Shown in pieces: positions 59,407 through 64,000 of a DNA stretch of 64,000 nucleotides; the first letter of the stretch is position 1; each line of letters opens with the position of its first letter. A program made the translations under genes and the position numbers. The stretch is taken from contig CAVQIB010000021.1 of NCBI GenBank assembly GCA_963712435.1, positions 241,821-305,820 on the forward strand, written 5' to 3'. Source of the stretch: Rhodoplanes sp963712435 (GTDB taxonomy: Bacteria; Pseudomonadota; Alphaproteobacteria; Rhizobiales; Xanthobacteraceae). The notes under the pieces are model-generated. The model made no database searches. It saw nothing but the letters and a program-made list of their open reading frames with translations, and was not told the origin of the DNA.

Positions 59407-59426
59407 CGGCCGGCCCGTCGCGGAGA
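59407..59426 (+). repeat. Leader repeat copy 1 (before the DUF932 gene)
   Basis: A 20-bp sequence CGGCCGGCCCGTCGCGGAGA ends 7 bp before the DUF932 ATG (59434) and is repeated exactly at 60743-60762 before the parB-like gene. A GAGAG run precedes both. It may be a shared translation-start leader (it includes GGAGA) or a regulator site. Confidence 0.75.
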
Positions 59427-59433
59427 ACATTCC

Positions 59434-60627
59434 ATGACCATGGAGATTCTGAACGGCCGGCGCGAGGTCAGCGGTGGCTATAAGGTTGACGTAAGCCGCG
59501 GCGAGCGCGTGTCCCGCGTTTCGTCTGAGTGGTTTTCGCGGCCGGCGGACGAGCGATTCCTGTCCTTATCCGACCTGTTCGCATCTGTCCGCGGCCGCGC
59601 CGAGCGCAGCCGCACCAGGACCGTCGAAAGCGCCGCGATCCGCGTGGAGGCGAGCCGGGATAATGCTGATCGCCTGACGCTCATGCTGCCGGACTCCGAA
59701 GCGCCGGTCGCGCCCACACACTGGAGCTTCGGGCAACTCGCCGCGCTGGTGAGCGCTCCCGCTGCTTATTTACGCCAGCTCCCGGCACCGCTCGCCGGCA
59801 TCAACCTGCAGTACGGGCTGACCTCGCATCGGGCCGAGCAGGTCAAGACCCTCGAGGCCGACAACGGCCGGGTGGAGCTCCGCGCCGTCACGGGCCCGGA
59901 CTATGGTCGTATCTACGATCATGAACTCGTCGAGGCCGTGCAACGAATTGCCGGCGACGGCGCAAGCGACACGCGGTGGAAAGTGCCCGGCGTCCTCGAC
60001 TGGTCGACGGGCATCTACAACGCACGAGTTGATGTCACCCGCGACACGACGACCCTCTATGCCTCCGATCGCGATGTGTTTCTGTTTCTGGTGGACGACC
60101 TCAACCCGATCGAGGCCGGGCGGCTGCCCGATGGCTCACCCGACCTTTACTTCCGGGGCTTCTACTGCTGGAACTCGGAGGTTGGGGCGAAGACGCTCGG
60201 CATGGCGAGCTTCTACCTCCGCGCCGTCTGCCAGAATTGAAATTTATGGGGCGTCGAGGACTTCCAGGAGATCACGATCCGGCACTCCAAGTATGCCGCC
60301 TCGCGCTTCGCGACCGAGGCGATGCCGGCGCTGACGCGTTTCGCGAACTCCAGCCCTGCGCCGTTCGTGAACAGCATCAAGACGGCGCGGACGCAGATCG
60401 TCGCCCGCACCGATGAGGACCGGACCGAATTCTTGCGCAGGCGCGGGTTCTCTAAGGTGGAAACGACCAAGATCATCGAAACGGTGCTCGCCGAGGAAGG
60501 GCGAAAGCCGGAAAGCGTGTTCGACTTCGTCCAGGGCATTACCGCGATCGCACGCGACAAGACGCATCAGGACGCGCGGTTGGACCTGGAGGCACAGGCG
60601 AAGAAACTCCTCGACCGCGCTGCCTGA
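59434..60627 (+). pseudogene. DUF932 protein interrupted by an in-frame TGA
   Basis: Phage/plasmid-type DUF932 protein of unknown function. The frame runs from MTMEILNGRREVSGGYKVDV through YLRQLPAPLAGINLQYGLTS, VTGPDYGRIYDHELVEAVQR, RDVFLFLVDDLNPIEAG and GFYCWNSEVGAKTLGMASFY to RAVCQN, then TGA (60238-60240), and continues in the same frame NLWGVEDFQEITIRHSKYAA, TEFLRRRGFSKVETTKIIET to 60627 without shift. The family has CQNRNLWG here, so CGA (Arg) has become TGA. This differs from the +1 errors elsewhere and could be a true nonsense mutation. About 397 residues in full. Confidence 0.8.
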
Positions 60628-60742
60628 CGACTTTGCGCTTCGCCCAACTCGAATTTGCATCTCAGTCTGGCGGCTCGCCCCTTCCGAGGAAGAGGCGGGC
60701 CGCAACCTTCGTGCGGGTTCAAGGAGTTGAGAGGAAGGCTCT

Positions 60743-60762
60743 CGGCCGGCCCGTCGCGGAGA
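60743..60762 (+). repeat. Leader repeat copy 2 (before the parB-like gene)
   Basis: Identical to the 20-bp sequence at 59407-59426 and lying 6 bp before the ATG at 60769. The similarity extends unevenly upstream (GAGAG). It suggests duplication of a promoter-RBS module within the element. Confidence 0.75.
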
Positions 60763-60768
60763 TGATCA

Positions 60769-62890
60769 ATGCCGAAGTCCGTAGCGAAGATCGCACTCTC
60801 GAGTTCGCGCGACATCCCGTTCAACCGGCTGGTCCTGAGCCAGGCCAATGTCCGCCGCATCAAGGCGGGCGTCTCGATCGAGGAGCTTGCGGAAGACATC
60901 GCCCGCCGCACGCTGCTGCAGAGCCTCACCGTCCGGCCGATCCTCGACGACAAGGGCGCCGAGACCGGCATGTTCGAGGTTCCGGCCGGAGGCCGCCGCT
61001 TTCGGGCGCTCGAACTCCTGGTCAAGCAGAAGCGGCTCGCCCGCACCGCCCCGATCCCCTGCGTGGTGCGAACGGACGGCCTCGCCGAGGAAGACAGCCT
61101 CGCCGAGAACATCCAGCGCGCGCCGCTGCATCCGCTCGACCAGTTCCGTGCGTTCCTTACGCTGCGCGAGAAGGGCAAGTCCGAGGAGGAGATCGCGGCG
61201 GCGTTCTTCGTCTCGGTCGCGGTGGTGCGCCAGCGGCTGCGTCTCGCCGCAGTATCGACGACACTGCTCGAAGTCTATGCCGAGGACGGCATGAGCCTCG
61301 ATCAGCTCATGTCGTTCACCGTCAATCCCGACCACGCGCGTCAGGAGCAGGTGTGGGAAGCCCTGCAGCGTTCCTATACCAAGGAGCCCCACCAGATCCG
61401 CCGGATGCTGACGGAAGGGGCGGTGCGGGCGTCCGACAAGCGGGCGCAATTCGTCGGCATTGAGGCCTATGAGTTCGCGGGCGGGGTCATCCTGCGCGAC
61501 CTCTTCAATTCGGATGACGGCGGCTGGCTGCAGGACCCTGGCCTGCTGGACCGGTTGGTCACGGAAAAGCTCGACGGTGACGCGGAGGCCATTCGCGCCG
61601 AAGGCTGGAAATGGGTCGAGGTCGCACCCGACTTCCCCTATGGCCACACCTACAATCTCCGCCGTCTCGCCGGCGAGCAGCGCCCGCTGACCGCGGAGGA
61701 GACGGCCGCCCACGACGCCCTCCGGGCCGAGTTCGACAAGCTCGAGGAGAGCTACGCCGAAGCGAACGAGATCCCTGAGGAGGTCGACCAGCGGCTGTCT
61801 GAGATCGAGACGGCGCTCGCGGCCCTTGAGGAGCGTCCTGTCGTCTTCGACCCGGCCGAGATCACTCGCGCCGGCGCGTTTGTCAGCATTGACGGCTCGG
61901 GGGCCTTGCGGATCGAACGGGGCTATGTCCGGCCGGAAGACGAGCCGCCGGTCGTGCCGTCGGAGGCCGCCACGGATGACGGCGCCGCCGAGGAGACCGG
62001 GGCCGGCACGGCTCCTGCTCCGGACAACGATCCCTTGGCTGAGGTGGATGCCGCGTCGGAGGAGCCGAGCGAAGAGGATGAAGGCGTGCGGCCGATTCCC
62101 GACCGGCTGGTCACCGAGCTCACCGCTCACCGCACCCTGGCGCTGCGGAATGCGCTTGCGAACGATTTCGGACACAGCCTTCGTTGCGGCGCTGCACGTG
62201 CTGTGCCTGAAACTGTTCTACCGCTACGCCCTCGACACCTGTCTCGAGATCGAGCCGAAGAGCCCGATGTTCGGCTCGCAGGCTCCTGGCCTCGCCGACA
62301 CCGCGTTCGCGCAGGCGATCGACGCGCGGCACGCCGCATGGGCGGCCCAGCTTCCCAAGGAGCCGGGCGCGCTGTGGGATGCGCTCACGGCGTTCGATCG
62401 CGACAGCCGCCAAAGCCTGTTCGCACACTGTGTCGCACTCACCGTCAACGCGGTCTCCGAGACCTACAACCGGCGGCCGAAGGCGATCGCGCATGCCGAT
62501 CGGATCGCACAGGCGGTCGCCCTCGACATGGCGACGGTTGGCTGGCGGCCGACGATCGACAACTTCCTCGGTCGGATCACCAAGGGCCGCATCGTCGAGG
62601 CGGTGCGGGAGGCCAAAGGCGATATGGCGGCCGAGCGCATTCGCCCCCTCAAGAAGGCGGAGATGGCCAAGGCCGCCGAAAACCTGTTGATCGGCGCCGG
62701 CTGGCTGCCCGAGCCGCTGCGCACGCCAGGCCAGACCTTTGCGCCCGGCATCGAACCTGACCCGGCGTTGGACGCGGCCGGCGAAGCGCAATCGGATGCG
62801 CAGGGCGGCGGATCGGCCATGGACGAGTTCGACGCCGGCGACGAAGCTTCCGATCCGTCCGCCGCGGCCGGGACGGTCGCGGCCGAATAA
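60769..62890 (+). pseudogene. ParB/Srx-type nuclease-like protein of the element (one +1 frameshift)
   Basis: About 706 residues when joined. The N-terminal ParB-like domain (about 15-120) has DIPFNRLVLSQANVRRIKAG, VPAGGRRFRALELLVKQKRL and GLAEEDSLAENIQRAPLHPL (motif 2, ENIQR). A KorB-like HTH follows (SEEEIAAAFFVSVAVVRQRL). The middle is acidic (DDGAAEETGAGTAPAPDNDP); after one extra base near 62174 the C-terminal half AFVAALHVLCLKLFYRYALD to the end at 62890 is in frame. It resembles large ParB proteins of alphaproteobacterial plasmids and ICEs that lack a partner ParA nearby. Confidence 0.86.
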
Positions 62891-62930
62891 CACGACCTCC
62901 TTTGAGCTTCTGGGCCCGCCAAGTTGGTGG

Positions 62931-62976
62931 GCCCCTTCTCTGTGGGAGGCAGCGCCCCTTCTCTGTGGGAGGCAGC
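62931..62976 (+). repeat. 23-bp tandem duplication of a ribosome-binding region
   Basis: GCCCCTTCTCTGTGGGAGGC plus AGC occurs at 62931-62953 and again at 62954-62976, immediately before the ATG at 62978. Each copy holds the GGGAGG Shine-Dalgarno core, so two are present; only the second is properly spaced. Confidence 0.88.
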
Positions 62977-62977
62977 T

Positions 62978-64000
62978 ATGACCGAAAGCATCGCCGATCT
63001 GGCGCGCCGGCTCGCGCGCGACGCCGAGGCGGTGTGTCGGCATTACCTCTCCAATGGCCATCGCCAAGGACGCTATTGGATTGTCGGCGATCTCGCCAAC
63101 AATCCGGGCCGCAGCCTTTACGTCCGCCTGAACGGCGCCGATCACGGCAAGGGGGCGGCGGGCCATTGGACCGACGCCGCCAGCGCGGAGTATGGCGATC
63201 TTCTCGACCTGATCCGCGGCGCGTGCCGTCTCGGCACGACCCGGGAAGTCGTTGATGAGGCACGCCGCTTCTTGAGCATGTCGCGGCACGATCCGCCAGT
63301 GCAGCGGCTCCGGCCCCGAACGGGCTCGCCGGGAAGCGGCACGGCGCTTGTTCGAGATGGCGCGACCGATTGACGGCACTATCGCCGCCGCCTATCTCCG
63401 GCACCGCGGCATCACTTATCTCCAGAATTCTCTCCGCGCTACGCTTCCATCCGCGCTGCTATTACCGTGCTGGCGACGGCGCCTCCCGCAACACGTGGCC
63501 GGCACTGCTTGCCGCGGTCACCGATACCAACGGCACGATGACAGGCGTCCACCGCACATGGCTCGCGCATGACGGCGCCGGAAAAGCTCCCGTCGCCACC
63601 CCACGGCGAGCCATGGGATTGCTTCTGCAAAACGGCGTCCGGTTCGGCACGGCGCACGATATCCTCGCCGTGGGCGAGGGCATCGAGACGGTGCTGTCGC
63701 TCCGCTGCGCAATGCGCCGCGACTCCCGATGATCGCGGCGCTGTCCGCCAACCACCTCGCCGCGCTTGCGCTACAGCTCGGCTTGCGCCGGTTCTACATC
63801 GCGCGCGACAACGACCATGCCGGCCGTCTCGCAGCCGAGGCGCTGACCGCGCACGCCGAGGCAAGCGGGATCCAGACGCTGACGCTCACGCCGATTGCCG
63901 AGGACTTCAACGGCGATCTCCGCATGTTTGGTCGCAAGGCGCTGGCGTGTTCTTTGCGGGTCCAGCTCGCGCCGGAGGATGTCGGGCGCTTCCTTCGACG
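62978..64000 (+). pseudogene. Toprim-domain primase/helicase-like protein, partial (frameshifts; runs off edge)
   Basis: Begins MTESIADLARRLARDAEAVC, with CRHYLSNGHRQGRYWIVGDL and ADHGKGAAGHWTDAASAEYG in the first frame. After one extra base near 63345 FEMARPIDGTIAAAYLRHRG, then after another near 63450 CYYRAGDGASRNTWPALLAA and ILAVGEGIETVLSLRCAM (Toprim Glu in GEGIETVLS), then after a third near 63715 MIAALSANHLAALALQLGL with FYIARDNDHAGRLAAEAL (the Toprim DxD). It continues beyond the window. It resembles DUF7146/Toprim proteins of alphaproteobacterial mobile elements. Confidence 0.83.

Noticed and set aside
60238..60240. TGA read as selenocysteine in the DUF932 gene
   Set aside because: The family has Arg here, no SECIS-like hairpin follows, and a CGA to TGA change is simpler.

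Overview
Organism. High-GC alphaproteobacterial chromosome, almost certainly Hyphomicrobiales (Rhizobiales) near Bradyrhizobium, Xanthobacteraceae or Rhodoplanes-type bacteria. The evidence is ctrA next to fliJ, a FixL-FixJ-FixK oxygen cascade, the tlpA / argH-lptM-lysA-TIGR02302 gene order, GANTC sites upstream of ctrA, a phasin and a DUF983-SURF1 pair. This is inferred from gene content only.

Layout. 1-5.2 kb: ctrA, fliJ, an ECF sigma/anti-sigma pair, a small membrane protein and a periplasmic LTXXQ protein. 5.6 kb: tRNA-Lys. 5.7-16.1 kb: a potassium block, with kdpF-A-B-C-D-E on the minus strand plus a second 27-residue mini-ORF, and divergent kup. 16.2-26.5 kb: housekeeping genes (tlpA, argH, lptM, lysA, TIGR02302, SURF1, DUF983, a methyltransferase, a deaminase). 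26.5-36 kb: an oxygen and stress block with a lone receiver, fixJ, fixL, fixK, phasin, archease, an internally deleted rtcB, hsp20, a kinase-like gene, prs, a nicotinamidase and a phosphoribosyltransferase. Perfect FNR/FixK-type boxes lie before hsp20 and before the nicotinamidase gene. 36-39.2 kb: a gene-poor stretch with LuxR-type fragments and a tandem array of about 110 bp units built on a GTTTACGTAAAC palindrome.

39.2-55.4 kb: the most interesting region. A branched-chain-amino-acid-type ABC transporter (livK-H-M-G-F) lies next to a six-gene corrinoid methyl-transfer operon: a MetF fusion, a corrinoid protein, a UroD-type methyltransferase, a MetH-reactivation-domain-like protein, a RACo-like activase and a methyl-THF:corrinoid methyltransferase. 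Divergent from the operon are an amidohydrolase and a MarR regulator, followed by a second LivK-like binding protein and two cupins. Two 18-bp inverted repeats of form TAGTT-N8-AACTA, one between the divergent transcription units and one upstream of livK, suggest that a single MarR regulon couples uptake of a methylated compound, its demethylation and oxidation of the methyl group through THF. The substrate cannot be read from the sequence.

55.4-57 kb: MgtC-like and CHAD proteins. 57.05 kb to the window end: one end of an integrative element inserted at initiator tRNA-Met, with a large serine recombinase, a DUF932 protein with an in-frame TGA, a ParB-like protein and a Toprim protein that runs off the edge.

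Sequence quality. More than thirty genes or gene parts show single-base frame changes. Almost all are +1 insertions that restore conserved protein when one base is removed. Sequencing or assembly error is the likeliest cause. These loci are entered as type pseudogene because the reading frame as given is broken, but most are probably functional genes in the organism.
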